IMG/VR virus record: IMGVR_UViG_3300003691_000045 | Location: 1-25,701 of that record | Length of the DNA: 25,701 nt | DNA from: a virus | Direction: 5' to 3' (one strand) | Part shown: in pieces, positions 17,154 to 23,523 of the stretch | Position numbering within the stretch: the stretch's first letter is position 1 | Layout of the letters: every line of letters begins with the position of its first letter | The notes under the pieces: model-generated | Database searches by the model: none | What the model saw: only the letters and a program-made list of their open reading frames with translations | Told to the model about the DNA's origin: nothing | Position numbers and translations under genes: made by a program

Positions 17154-17874
17154 AATATTCATCCAATCTGTCAATTACTAATTGCACATCGTTATCGATA
17201 AATGTCTCAGCCGTTGACCACATTCCCATAGGAGCACGGATACGCTCATTAACAGTATCTTTGGTTATTTTGGTTTGGAATACATATTTGAATCCAAGAA
17301 TTTCTTCTTCTTCTGTAATATTCAATAGAGGTGATTTATACTTTTCCAATTCAATCAGTGACACTTTTTTGGTACTGATAACCATAGAGAAATAACTTTC
17401 TACTCCATTGTTTTTCAGTGAGCCTTTGATTGGTACGGATGTCTCATAATCACCTCCACCTTCACCATCTTTAAACACAGTTAAAGTGTGTCCAGTCATA
17501 ATGACATTTTTGGTAGATTCTGCACAATTTTTCTGCAATAAACCTTTAAAGAATTGAGCAAAATTACTCCATCCTTTCATAGTATCTGCGGCAGGAAGAA
17601 CATACAAACTTTCATACATGTCCATCAAGTAAGTAATAGAATCCACAACAATAGTTTCTACCTTATCACCCATGGTTTCTGCCGATACAAATGCATCAGG
17701 TACTTGTAATGGGTCAATAACTTTTGCTGACATAAAATTATTCTTGAATGGTAAATCTTTGCCGCTCTCTGTATTTAAATACATAACTTTTTCAGGATTT
17801 TTCAGATTGCGTAATGCAGCTGATTTACCTGTAGTGGTTTTTCCACTAATTAATACTAGCCTGTTCTGACTCAT
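17146..17874 (-). CDS. RecA-fold ATPase, Sak4/AAA_24-like, 242 aa
   Basis: A P-loop ATPase: Walker A GKTTTGKS (residues 11-18), Walker B TIVVDS (D78), and a late VIMTGHT strand typical of RecA-fold proteins (sensor-like His). Length and simple one-domain build match phage Sak4-type single-strand annealing/recombination ATPases, which work with the phage SSB on single-stranded DNA. Gene order (primase, ATPase, ssb, resolvase) supports this. Its 5' end overlaps the preceding 73-residue gene by 29 nt, and the ATG at 17874 is preceded by AAGCGGAGACAAA as ribosome site. A role as a replication accessory ATPase rather than an annealase cannot be excluded. Confidence 0.85.
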   Translation of the reverse strand: MSQNRLVLISGKTTTGKSAALRNLKNPEKVMYLNTESGKDLPFKNNFMSAKVIDPLQVPDAFVSAETMGDKVETIVVDSITYLMDMYESLYVLPAADTMKGWSNFAQFFKGLLQKNCAESTKNVIMTGHTLTVFKDGEGGGDYETSVPIKGSLKNNGVESYFSMVISTKKVSLIELEKYKSPLLNITEEEEILGFKYVFQTKITKDTVNERIRAPMGMWSTAETFIDNDVQLVIDRLDEYYG

Positions 17875-18067
17875 TTTGTCTCCGCTTAACTTTATGTAAA
17901 TTTACTTTAAATTCGTCAGCCAATGCATCAATGGTACTGTCATCAAGCATGCCTATTGAAAAACTCAAACCATTCTCTTTTTTTATACCTTTACCTGTTT
18001 CAGCACGTATAAAATTGGGAGGCTTAATTGCTTGCAACTTAACGCCATGTATAATTGTAATTGACAC
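17846..18067 (-). CDS. Small unknown protein, 73 aa, GTG start
   Basis: A 73-residue protein starting at GTG 18067, supported by AAGGA 8 nt upstream (18076-18080). It has a short beta-like N-terminus (SITIIHGVKLQAIKPPNFI) and a C-terminal helical region of the type DDSTIDALADEFKVNLHKV, which resembles a small DNA-binding or protein-binding helix pair. It lies between the primase and the ATPase and overlaps the ATPase gene by 29 nt, so both are probably co-translated. No family recognised. Confidence 0.75.
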   Translation of the reverse strand: MSITIIHGVKLQAIKPPNFIRAETGKGIKKENGLSFSIGMLDDSTIDALADEFKVNLHKVKRRQNESEQASIN

Positions 18068-18097
18068 TATAGCTTCCTTTTAAATTTTTGATAGAAA

Positions 18098-18112
18098 ACC
18101 TCCGGAGGAGGT
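18098..18112 (-). terminator. GC-rich triloop hairpin after the primase gene
   Basis: On the transcribed strand: ACCTCC-TCC-GGAGGT followed by TTTCTAT, immediately downstream of the primase stop (18113). A 6-bp GC-rich stem and a short T-run make a weak intrinsic terminator or an attenuator before the next genes. On the + strand the same hairpin has a GGA triloop (18104-18106), the geometry of N4 vRNAP promoters, so a promoter role should be kept in mind. Confidence 0.5.
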
Positions 18113-20263
18113 CTACGCTCCATCTCTCTTTGCAATAGCCTTGAGAGCTGTCTTAAGAATAGTCGTCATTAATTCTGTCTCAGGCAACTTATCTTGTAGC
18201 TTGTCGTTGAATGCTTTGACTGCATTACTGACTCCATCAAACGGCATACCTGCATCAACTAAAAGTAATGCATATTTTACCAATTGATTGCTACGATTAC
18301 CTGTACCAGTATTATTGACAAACCAACGTTCCATATTAGTTAAAGAACGATGGTCAGTAACAAATTTACCATATGCCTCTGACTTAGTAGTCTTCGGAAT
18401 AAATAGTAATGCGTCAACTAATTCACCAGTGTTCTGGAAGTACTTACCATCATGAGTGGCCCACTTTCGTGACCTATCTATGGTAGAAGTATCCACCTCA
18501 AACGGTAACCAAGCATATAGATTAGTCATAAACTCAGTATAATCTTCTTTGTTTAACTTCAATCTATGGCTCAATGGTAAAACAATCCTAAACCGATGTT
18601 GAGCATCAGTATGACGCTTGGTAGTATGCATTAGATAGCTGTAATTCTTTAAGAGCAATTTAGCTGTTTCCAGTGGCACTACCGAGTCTACATCCAATAC
18701 AAGTAAATTAAATCCTTGCATGACTGTATCTTCTGAACGCTTCCCATCTAACACATGGTGGTTAGTCCAATTGTAATCAGGTAACTGTGTCATTCCGCTC
18801 AATTGGGAGAATGGAGCAAGTTCATTGCTGTATCCATCTGCATAACCAGGACCATGGGAAACGATTAATTTATTTATGTCAGTTATCTCTAAAGATTCCC
18901 CTTCCATAAATTCAATACTATTTTCAAATATTCTTTTAATAATAATATTATGCTTATACCCCCAAGCTGTTGCTAAGGTCATCATCTCACGTTTGGCTGC
19001 CTCACCGCCTTTATAAAAAGGTAAGTCTTCAACTAAATCCACATGAGTTACTCTACGCTGAATACTGGCGATGTACTTAGCCAATTTAACATAGTTTCTA
19101 TCTCTGGTTAACATTTTACTAAATGCTTTGCCTGACTCTTCTGCAAGCTTAAACGCATTATATAGATGGGCATCTGTGACATAATCACTACCATCAATAA
19201 ACGCGTATGTGCCTGCTAATTTCAATGATTTAAAATACCGATGACCCATCTCCGCTTTGCGAATGTCGTCATGCTCTGGCATTTTGTTGGCTCGTTTCTC
19301 ACACCAAATTTTGTATTCGATTAGTAATAAACTAGTTGCCTCAGTCATTTTTAATGAGACATCAAAATTGGATGCATCAGCGAGCTGTCCTAAATCATTT
19401 GATATTTTATGCAGGTAAGCCTCTGTGGACTTATCAGTTAACATATCGTAAATTTGCTTAGGAGTTAAATCAGTGTTTTTATCTAAAGCAGCATCAATAC
19501 CGAAGAAGCATCTTCTAGCAAATCCTGTTTCAAACATGGCTAGTATTTCTTCTTCAACTTTACCGCCATTAAATAGTTTAGAAGGCGTACCAAATAACAA
19601 CATGTTAGTTGGAGTCCTTCCATAAATTTCTTCGCTACGGGTATTCTCACTCGTATTTTTGGTTAGCTTTTGCTTAACCTTACCCATATCAAATAATTCA
19701 AGAAATGTATTTAACACTTCTACGTTACCCAATAGGTTTGAGCCAATCTCGTCAATCTCCATGTTCATGGAACCTGCATCAGCCATGAGCAATTTATGTC
19801 TCATTTGTTTTACTGCTGCTGTGGTACCTGAATCAAAGGAAAAAGCTAATTCACCCATATTATCAAATTCTTTGTGCGTTGCTTTTAACTCATCATCTGG
19901 GTCAGAATCTTTCTTAATTGACCTTTTGACTGCTAACTTAGCTATGTTTTTATTTGCACTAGCTAAGAAAGTTTTTTCTAAAAATTCTTCTCGGAATACA
20001 TGAATAACTTCATCTTCAATTATCCCAGAGGAGTGCCCTTTACCTATGCCAGATGAACCAAGATTAATAGCATATAGGTTTATTGGTACTCTGCCCCTAT
20101 CATGCGTTTGTACATAGGCTCGCATCATTGATGCTACTTTAGCAAAGTAATACGCCACCAACACCCGAAAGAAAATCTTATTAGTATTCTGTGTTCGTTT
20201 ACATAGAATATCTACTAACTTTTCTGCGGTAGGGTGGTACGGGACAGTATCGATATCTTTCAT
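18113..20263 (-). CDS. ATPase-primase fusion (DUF3987-like ATPase plus AEP primase), 716 aa
   Basis: Likely the replicative helicase/ATPase-primase. The N-terminal half is a P-loop ATPase: Walker A GSSGIGKG (69-76) and Walker B MEIDEIG (D171, E172), like the DUF3987 helicase-type domain of phage and plasmid primase proteins. The C-terminal half carries an archaeo-eukaryotic primase (AEP) signature. This consists of LDVDS (D524, D526), HTTKRH (H546-H551), HRFRIVLPL (556-564) and VDTSTIDRSR (D591-R599), which are the metal-binding DxD, the sxH-type nucleotide site and the third acidic/Arg site. The order is the reverse of the common primase-then-helicase layout. The start has GGAAG 5 nt upstream. 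It lies directly after the nuclease gene (8 nt gap) in the replication operon. Helicase activity itself is inferred. Confidence 0.82.
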   Translation of the reverse strand: MKDIDTVPYHPTAEKLVDILCKRTQNTNKIFFRVLVAYYFAKVASMMRAYVQTHDRGRVPINLYAINLGSSGIGKGHSSGIIEDEVIHVFREEFLEKTFLASANKNIAKLAVKRSIKKDSDPDDELKATHKEFDNMGELAFSFDSGTTAAVKQMRHKLLMADAGSMNMEIDEIGSNLLGNVEVLNTFLELFDMGKVKQKLTKNTSENTRSEEIYGRTPTNMLLFGTPSKLFNGGKVEEEILAMFETGFARRCFFGIDAALDKNTDLTPKQIYDMLTDKSTEAYLHKISNDLGQLADASNFDVSLKMTEATSLLLIEYKIWCEKRANKMPEHDDIRKAEMGHRYFKSLKLAGTYAFIDGSDYVTDAHLYNAFKLAEESGKAFSKMLTRDRNYVKLAKYIASIQRRVTHVDLVEDLPFYKGGEAAKREMMTLATAWGYKHNIIIKRIFENSIEFMEGESLEITDINKLIVSHGPGYADGYSNELAPFSQLSGMTQLPDYNWTNHHVLDGKRSEDTVMQGFNLLVLDVDSVVPLETAKLLLKNYSYLMHTTKRHTDAQHRFRIVLPLSHRLKLNKEDYTEFMTNLYAWLPFEVDTSTIDRSRKWATHDGKYFQNTGELVDALLFIPKTTKSEAYGKFVTDHRSLTNMERWFVNNTGTGNRSNQLVKYALLLVDAGMPFDGVSNAVKAFNDKLQDKLPETELMTTILKTALKAIAKRDGA

Positions 20264-20271
20264 ATTTCTTC

Positions 20272-21261
20272 CTATAATTTCAGTGAGCCATCAGCTAGAT
20301 AATTATCTTTCTGAGTGCAAAGGGAAAAAGCGTCACAATATTTACAGGCTGTTACGCCACCAGCATCAGTAACCACTATTCCTACGTAACCATCATCAGA
20401 TAATCGAGTGTTGGCTTCTACTAGTGTGTCATAATTCTTGGTGCTGCGACTACCTTTTTTGGCTGCATTAGCTTTATTCTTGAAGTACTTAAACTTCGGA
20501 GCTTTACGCCATAATTCTTCACTAGTACACGCAGGCATTGAGCCCTCTGGTTTATCCCATAAATTCTTTATCTGTAATACTTTATCTCTAATAAAGTTTT
20601 CAGTTTCAGGGATACTAGCTAAATGGATTGGATAAGTGAGTACCTTAGATTTAGGATACTTAGAGTTGTAAGCTTGTCCACCTTTCCAATCAGTGAAGAT
20701 ATAATCTATCTCCATAATATCGCTTGTAATAATATCTTGGTTTAGCCAACGATAAATACTACCTTGCATTTTTTGCTTCCACTCATTTGTCTTATTCACA
20801 TAAGTAAATGTACTTGTGGACTTAAAATCTTTTACTTTGCCTTCAGCTACGAAATCAAATTTACCGGAGATAGTCATCCCCTCAATTTCTTTATCGCTAC
20901 GAATTTCCATATAGATTGGGATACAATCTTCTGGTAGATTCTTTGGGTCAGGATTGATAGCAATCATATCGATTACACGCTTGGGATATCCTAGTGATGC
21001 CATACATTCTTCATAGTGGTTAACCCATGAATTTTCTATAGCATTATGGATAGCTGTACCCATTCTGGATGCAACTAATCCACCGACATCTGGTGGCAAT
21101 GTTCCTGGCGGGACACGGCTAGATAATACAATCTGTTTGGTCGATTTAAGCAGCGTGGTGACACTTATAACATTCTTATCGTTGTTATGGTCATATTCAT
21201 CTCTAGCGAGCCACACAGCTAATGCTAGGCTCACTCCAGTGTTGTTAGTGTACTTTTGCAT
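20272..21261 (-). CDS. PD-(D/E)XK nuclease, Cas4/RecB-like, with four-Cys cluster, 329 aa
   Basis: A DNA exonuclease of the RecB/Cas4/AddB superfamily. Visible sites: H72 in MGTAIHNAIE, D136 in GKFDFV, D145-x-K147 in VKDFKST and Q166 in KMQGSIYRW, i.e. the full H-D-DxK-Q set. Four cysteines (C245, C306, C309, C315; CKYCDAFSLC at the end) are arranged as in Fe-S cluster nucleases. The gene overlaps the preceding coiled-coil gene by 17 nt, and its ATG follows TTGGAAG. Together with the SSB and Sak4-like ATPase it probably makes or processes single-stranded ends during phage recombination-dependent replication. Confidence 0.9.
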   Translation of the reverse strand: MQKYTNNTGVSLALAVWLARDEYDHNNDKNVISVTTLLKSTKQIVLSSRVPPGTLPPDVGGLVASRMGTAIHNAIENSWVNHYEECMASLGYPKRVIDMIAINPDPKNLPEDCIPIYMEIRSDKEIEGMTISGKFDFVAEGKVKDFKSTSTFTYVNKTNEWKQKMQGSIYRWLNQDIITSDIMEIDYIFTDWKGGQAYNSKYPKSKVLTYPIHLASIPETENFIRDKVLQIKNLWDKPEGSMPACTSEELWRKAPKFKYFKNKANAAKKGSRSTKNYDTLVEANTRLSDDGYVGIVVTDAGGVTACKYCDAFSLCTQKDNYLADGSLKL

Positions 21262-21481
21262 CTTCCAATTTCCTTTCCAGTGCTGAGTTTTCTTTAGTTA
21301 ATTTACCATTTTCAATAACAACTGCTGAATATTTTTTATATAGGCTTTTGTTAGTGTCTTTCATTTCAGATAGAAGTGTGACCATTTTATCCATGTCAAT
21401 TACCATTTCTAAATTTCTTGCAGTCAAACTATCAATGATACTGTTCATTCCTTTTTTGCCATTGATGCTTAATTTTTTCAT
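21245..21481 (-). CDS. Small coiled-coil protein, 78 aa
   Basis: A 78-residue protein with a basic N-terminus (MKKLSINGKKG) and a heptad-like Leu/Met/Val pattern from about residue 25 to 76, consistent with a dimeric coiled coil. ATG 21481 is preceded by AAGGA (8 nt). The 5' untranslated region contains the pseudoknot-like RNA at 21505-21598. It overlaps the nuclease gene downstream by 17 nt, so it is translated with it. It may be an accessory or regulatory subunit, but there is no direct evidence. Confidence 0.78.
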   Translation of the reverse strand: MKKLSINGKKGMNSIIDSLTARNLEMVIDMDKMVTLLSEMKDTNKSLYKKYSAVVIENGKLTKENSALERKLEDAKVH

Positions 21482-21504
21482 ATAATTCCTTGTAGGATAA
21501 TAAA

Positions 21505-21598
21505 TATATTTAAGCTCTCACACACCACGAGATGTTGAAGCGTTACCATCTCGCCTGCTAACGCTAAGCTTTTAGTAATGTGTGTGAGCTTAAATATA
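21505..21598 (-). ncRNA. Pseudoknotted structured RNA upstream of the nuclease-primase operon
   Basis: A 19-bp closing stem (21505-21517 with 21586-21598, plus 21520-21525 with 21580-21585, 2-nt bulge) encloses an H-type pseudoknot. CGAGATG (21528-21534) pairs with CATCTCG (21547-21553), and its loop AGCGTTA (21539-21545) pairs with TAACGCT (21559-21565). Both inner stems are perfect 7-bp matches. The element ends about 24 nt before the coiled-coil gene start on the - strand, so it may be a cis-acting leader (riboswitch-like, attenuator or processing/stability element) or a separate small RNA. No known family recognised. Confidence 0.7.
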
Positions 21599-21612
21599 CT
21601 TTAAAGAGGAAG

Positions 21613-21640
21613 GTGGAACGGACAGATAGCCTTCTGCCAC
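21613..21640 (-). other. Hairpin between tRNA-Ile and the pseudoknot RNA
   Basis: GTGG/CCAC (21613-21616/21637-21640) and CAGA/TCTG (21623-21626/21633-21636) form a two-part hairpin with a 6-nt apical loop and a one-sided 6-nt internal loop. It may be a tRNA-processing signal or part of the neighbouring structured RNA; no T-run follows, so it is not an obvious terminator. Confidence 0.4.
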
Positions 21641-21647
21641 GCTCCGA

Positions 21648-21720
21648 TTTCAAATACAGGAATCGAACCTGTTACCGATTGATTATAATTCAATTGCTCT
21701 ACCAAATGAGCTAATTTGAT
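21648..21720 (-). tRNA. tRNA-Ile (UAU anticodon)
   Basis: A full cloverleaf on the - strand. The acceptor is ATCAAAT/ATTTGAA (first pair A-A mismatched). The D arm is GCTC-ATTTGGTA-GAGC. The anticodon arm is ATTGA-ATTATAA-TCAAT with anticodon TAT. The variable loop is CGGTA and the T arm is ACAGG-TTCGATT-CCTGT. The discriminator is A and CCA is not encoded. It reads AUA, a codon common in the AT-rich phage genes but often rare in hosts. The mismatch at the first pair may matter for RNase P or for stability. Confidence 0.92.
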
Positions 21721-21763
21721 ACAATTGTATTTTTCGTTTAAGTCTTCGTTTTATAATAATCAC

Positions 21764-21864
21764 GTTCTGCGGAATACCACTTTCCCAACCGGCCCCACAA
21801 TATTCTCATTAGAAAATACTCTGGCGGCCGGTACCCGATTTGAACGGGTGTCTCAGAAACAAAA
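21764..21864 (-). tRNA. Candidate circularly permuted tRNA gene (3' half precedes 5' half)
   Basis: Read along the - strand, a tRNA 3' half comes first (21864-21822). It has TTCTG (positions 39-43), AGAC, T arm ACCCG-TTCAAAT-CGGGT, acceptor ACCGGCC, discriminator G and an encoded CCA. After a 27-nt linker (21795-21821) that folds into a 9-bp hairpin (two G-U pairs), a 5' half follows (21794-21764). It has acceptor GGCCGGT, T8 G9, D arm GGAA-AGTGGTA-TTCC, G26 and stem CAGAA, then C32. GGCCGGT pairs perfectly with ACCGGCC, and CAGAA with TTCTG. Joined between 32 and 33 the anticodon loop would be CTTTTGT (anticodon UUU), but G73 and G37 are atypical for Lys, so the identity is open. Neither half has a normal contiguous partner. 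Confidence 0.75.
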
Positions 21865-21905
21865 TACCAGACAAACTACTTAATCCAATTGATGGTTTAA
21901 AGCTG

Positions 21906-21963
21906 TTTCAGCAATACGATTATTTTAATAATAATGATAACAATAAAGCTAAAGCTGCTGAAA
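21906..21963 (-). other. Stem-loop at the 3' end of the 258-aa gene
   Basis: TTTCAGCA (21906-21913) and TGCTGAAA (21956-21963) are perfect 8-bp complements around an AT-rich 42-nt apical part that contains an inner ATTATT/AATAAT stem. It starts 3 nt after the stop of the gene at 21967 and precedes the permuted tRNA. It may protect the mRNA 3' end or form part of the precursor of the permuted tRNA. Confidence 0.5.
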
Positions 21964-21966
21964 GTT

Positions 21967-22743
21967 TTACGAATGGATGAACTTAAATAATTCCTCACCC
22001 ACTACAGTTATTGTGTCCACTTCAACGCTGTTTGCTCGTTGACGGGCTTGCTTCACTGCTGACATAAGAATATCAATGTTAGTTAATAACTTTGATTTAT
22101 CACCGGCAGGAATCATTCCAGAAGTGTAACGTGTTTTAAATTGACCGACAACCACTTCTTCACTCGTGATATCTACCTGAGCTTTATGCTCTTTAGTAGC
22201 TTCAGAGATTGTGTGATATTTTCGCATTTTTTGTGTCTTAGCTTTTACTTCAGTATCCGCAGATATAAAAATATTATCTAATGTATTCGCTGCATTATCA
22301 TCAGAAATCCAACGAACGCCGGGCTGAAGTGTTGGGATAGCTTCGTAATATTTACGGATATCTTTCAACTTTGTTTCCAAGCCTAATAAGAATGTAGCAG
22401 GTAAGTTAGGTAAAATTACTTTATCACCTATAACAATATCTGCTACAGCATTTTGGTTAGCACGTTCTTTTGTACAAACAACATTTAACCAATCAGATAC
22501 ACTTGAGTTTGTGTAGTCAATTCGGTCAAGAACTGTGGTAGTTATTTCTTGGTTAACTGAGGATGCTTTTTCTAAAGACTCATGGCCTTCAGTATCCATA
22601 GTAAGTGATTTTGTCATACCAACAAACAGGTTATGTTTGCTGCCTAAGACATTCACAGATTCTTCCATGATGCGTCTTGCTGTTCCAGTTTTATCTGCTT
22701 CGACAGCTAGAATTTCATGTAGTGCAGGTTTGCGTGTATTCAT
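21967..22743 (-). CDS. Conserved phage protein of unknown function, 258 aa
   Basis: Start set at ATG 22743 (MNTRKPALHEIL...) because GGAG lies 7 nt before it; a longer frame to 22815 would have a hydrophobic leader unlike the family and no ribosome site. It is a soluble alpha/beta protein. The N-terminus, Lys-Pro-Ala-Leu-His-Glu-Ile-Leu-Ala-Val-Glu, is a pattern I associate with a widespread family of phage hypothetical proteins found near DNA polymerase genes. No catalytic motif is evident. Being flanked on both sides by structured RNA, it is the only gene in the 1.8-kb stretch from 21482 to 23301. Its place between polymerase and primase suggests a replication role, but this is inference. 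Confidence 0.85.
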   Translation of the reverse strand: MNTRKPALHEILAVEADKTGTARRIMEESVNVLGSKHNLFVGMTKSLTMDTEGHESLEKASSVNQEITTTVLDRIDYTNSSVSDWLNVVCTKERANQNAVADIVIGDKVILPNLPATFLLGLETKLKDIRKYYEAIPTLQPGVRWISDDNAANTLDNIFISADTEVKAKTQKMRKYHTISEATKEHKAQVDITSEEVVVGQFKTRYTSGMIPAGDKSKLLTNIDILMSAVKQARQRANSVEVDTITVVGEELFKFIHS

Positions 22744-22835
22744 TGATTTCTCCATTGAATAGGTTAAGTTAATTAAAATGAGTTCCCTTACAAAAGGTAT
22801 GAAGGGTAATACCACGACACTTACATGACCGATTT

Positions 22836-23269
22836 TACAAAGCCGGTAAATCTCCGGATATTCTTACTAGAATAGGGATGACTCCTTACGGGAGTCAGTC
22901 GGGTTGCATACCCCATGAGGGCCTACCGCACTCGGTTTCCTCAGTGCTGCTACTGCTCATGGCTGGAATTCCACCACTAGGGTCTTATGGAAATTCATCC
23001 CCGTTATATTTGACTATCACAACAGATAGCTCCAATATGCCTTAGAGGGAGAGTTTTATAAAAGGAATTCGCGGGGAGCATTCCACTCCCTCGTATTGTC
23101 TTATTTAACTAGGTCTTACTTTTCACAACGTGTACTTCTCTACGTTAACGCTACTTGGCTAGGACTTATTAGATACCAAACAATATATAGGTGCTCTTTA
23201 CGTGAGTTAGCCGACCAGTTTCATTCATGCCACTGGCAGGACACTAAAGAAGGAGTTATGAATCTCCTT
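22836..23269 (-). ncRNA. Long structured non-coding region between polymerase and primase genes
   Basis: No convincing gene in 22744-23301. Instead there are successive stems: CCGG (22843-22857), TATTCT/AGAATA (22859-22874), GACTCC/GGAGTC (22880-22896), CCATGAG/CTCATGG (22913-22962) with inner GCACT/AGTGC (22928-22947), and ATATT..CTATC/GATAG..AATAT (23006-23038). Then come GAGGGAG/CTCCCTC (23045-23092) with inner GGAAT/ATTCC (23064-23084), AACGT/ACGTT (23127-23146), CTTTA-GTG/CAC-TAAAG (23196-23249) with inner CCAGT/ACTGG (23215-23236), and AAGGAG/CTCCTT (23250-23269). The hairpin loop CGGGG (23072-23076) can pair with CCCCG (22999-23003), a pseudoknot. The region is more GC-rich than its neighbours. 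Strand assumed from gene direction; an origin of replication is an alternative. Confidence 0.6.
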
Positions 23270-23286
23270 TGAATTTTCCACAATAA

Positions 23287-23301
23287 CTGCACGGAGTGCA
23301 G
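23287..23301 (-). promoter_or_regulatory. Triloop hairpin at the end of the 63-aa gene
   Basis: On the + strand: CTGCAC-GGA-GTGCAG, a 6-bp stem with a GGA triloop, touching the stop of the gene at 23302. On the - strand the loop is TCC and TTATTGT follows, a poor U-tract for a terminator. N4 vRNAP early promoters are template-strand hairpins of 5-7 bp with a purine-centred triloop (GGA in promoter P2), so this is either a weak terminator or a promoter-like hairpin firing into the structured region. Confidence 0.45.
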
Positions 23302-23493
23302 CTATAAACCATCTTTTACTTCATCAGTAAAATCATGTGCAGTTTCTTCGATGAGAAACCTAATGTAATTAGGGTCTTCTTCGACTACATCAGATACTAA
23401 CATTTCTTGATATTTCCCAAATGAGAAATAATCATCCATGTCTAATTGATGGTTAATATTTTCTTCACCAAATCTTGCCATTTTGTTTTCCAT
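23302..23493 (-). CDS. Small protein with ExoX-C-terminal-like motif, 63 aa
   Basis: A 63-residue acidic protein. The segment FSFGKY (23-28) followed by VSDVVEEDPNYIRFLIEE (33-50) matches the short motif seen at the C-terminus of exonuclease X-type proteins and as stand-alone phage proteins (xFGKY..G..v.dVa..DP.Yl.WL). That motif is known or suspected as a DNA- or nuclease-associated accessory domain; here it stands alone. ATG 23493 has no clear ribosome site; the second ATG (23481) has GGAAAA upstream and could be the real start. A 6-bp hairpin, GTAGAA/TTCTAC, lies in the 30-nt gap upstream. Confidence 0.7.
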   Translation of the reverse strand: MENKMARFGEENINHQLDMDDYFSFGKYQEMLVSDVVEEDPNYIRFLIEETAHDFTDEVKDGL

Positions 23494-23523
23494 ATTAATT
23501 AGAGTAGAAAGTAAATTCTACTA

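Noticed and set aside
21482-21966. A permuted group I intron joining the tRNA halves
   Set aside because: I looked for conserved P3/P4/P7 core sequences beside both halves and found none; only about 43 nt separate the 5' half from tRNA-Ile.
22744-22815. A 24-residue hydrophobic N-terminal extension of the 258-aa gene, looking like a signal peptide
   Set aside because: GGAG is placed for the ATG at 22743, and the extension has no ribosome site and unlike composition.
22816-23300. Short frames of about 20 codons in the structured region (starting near 23233 and 22964 on the - strand)
   Set aside because: No convincing ribosome sites, and their ends fall inside conserved-looking stems.
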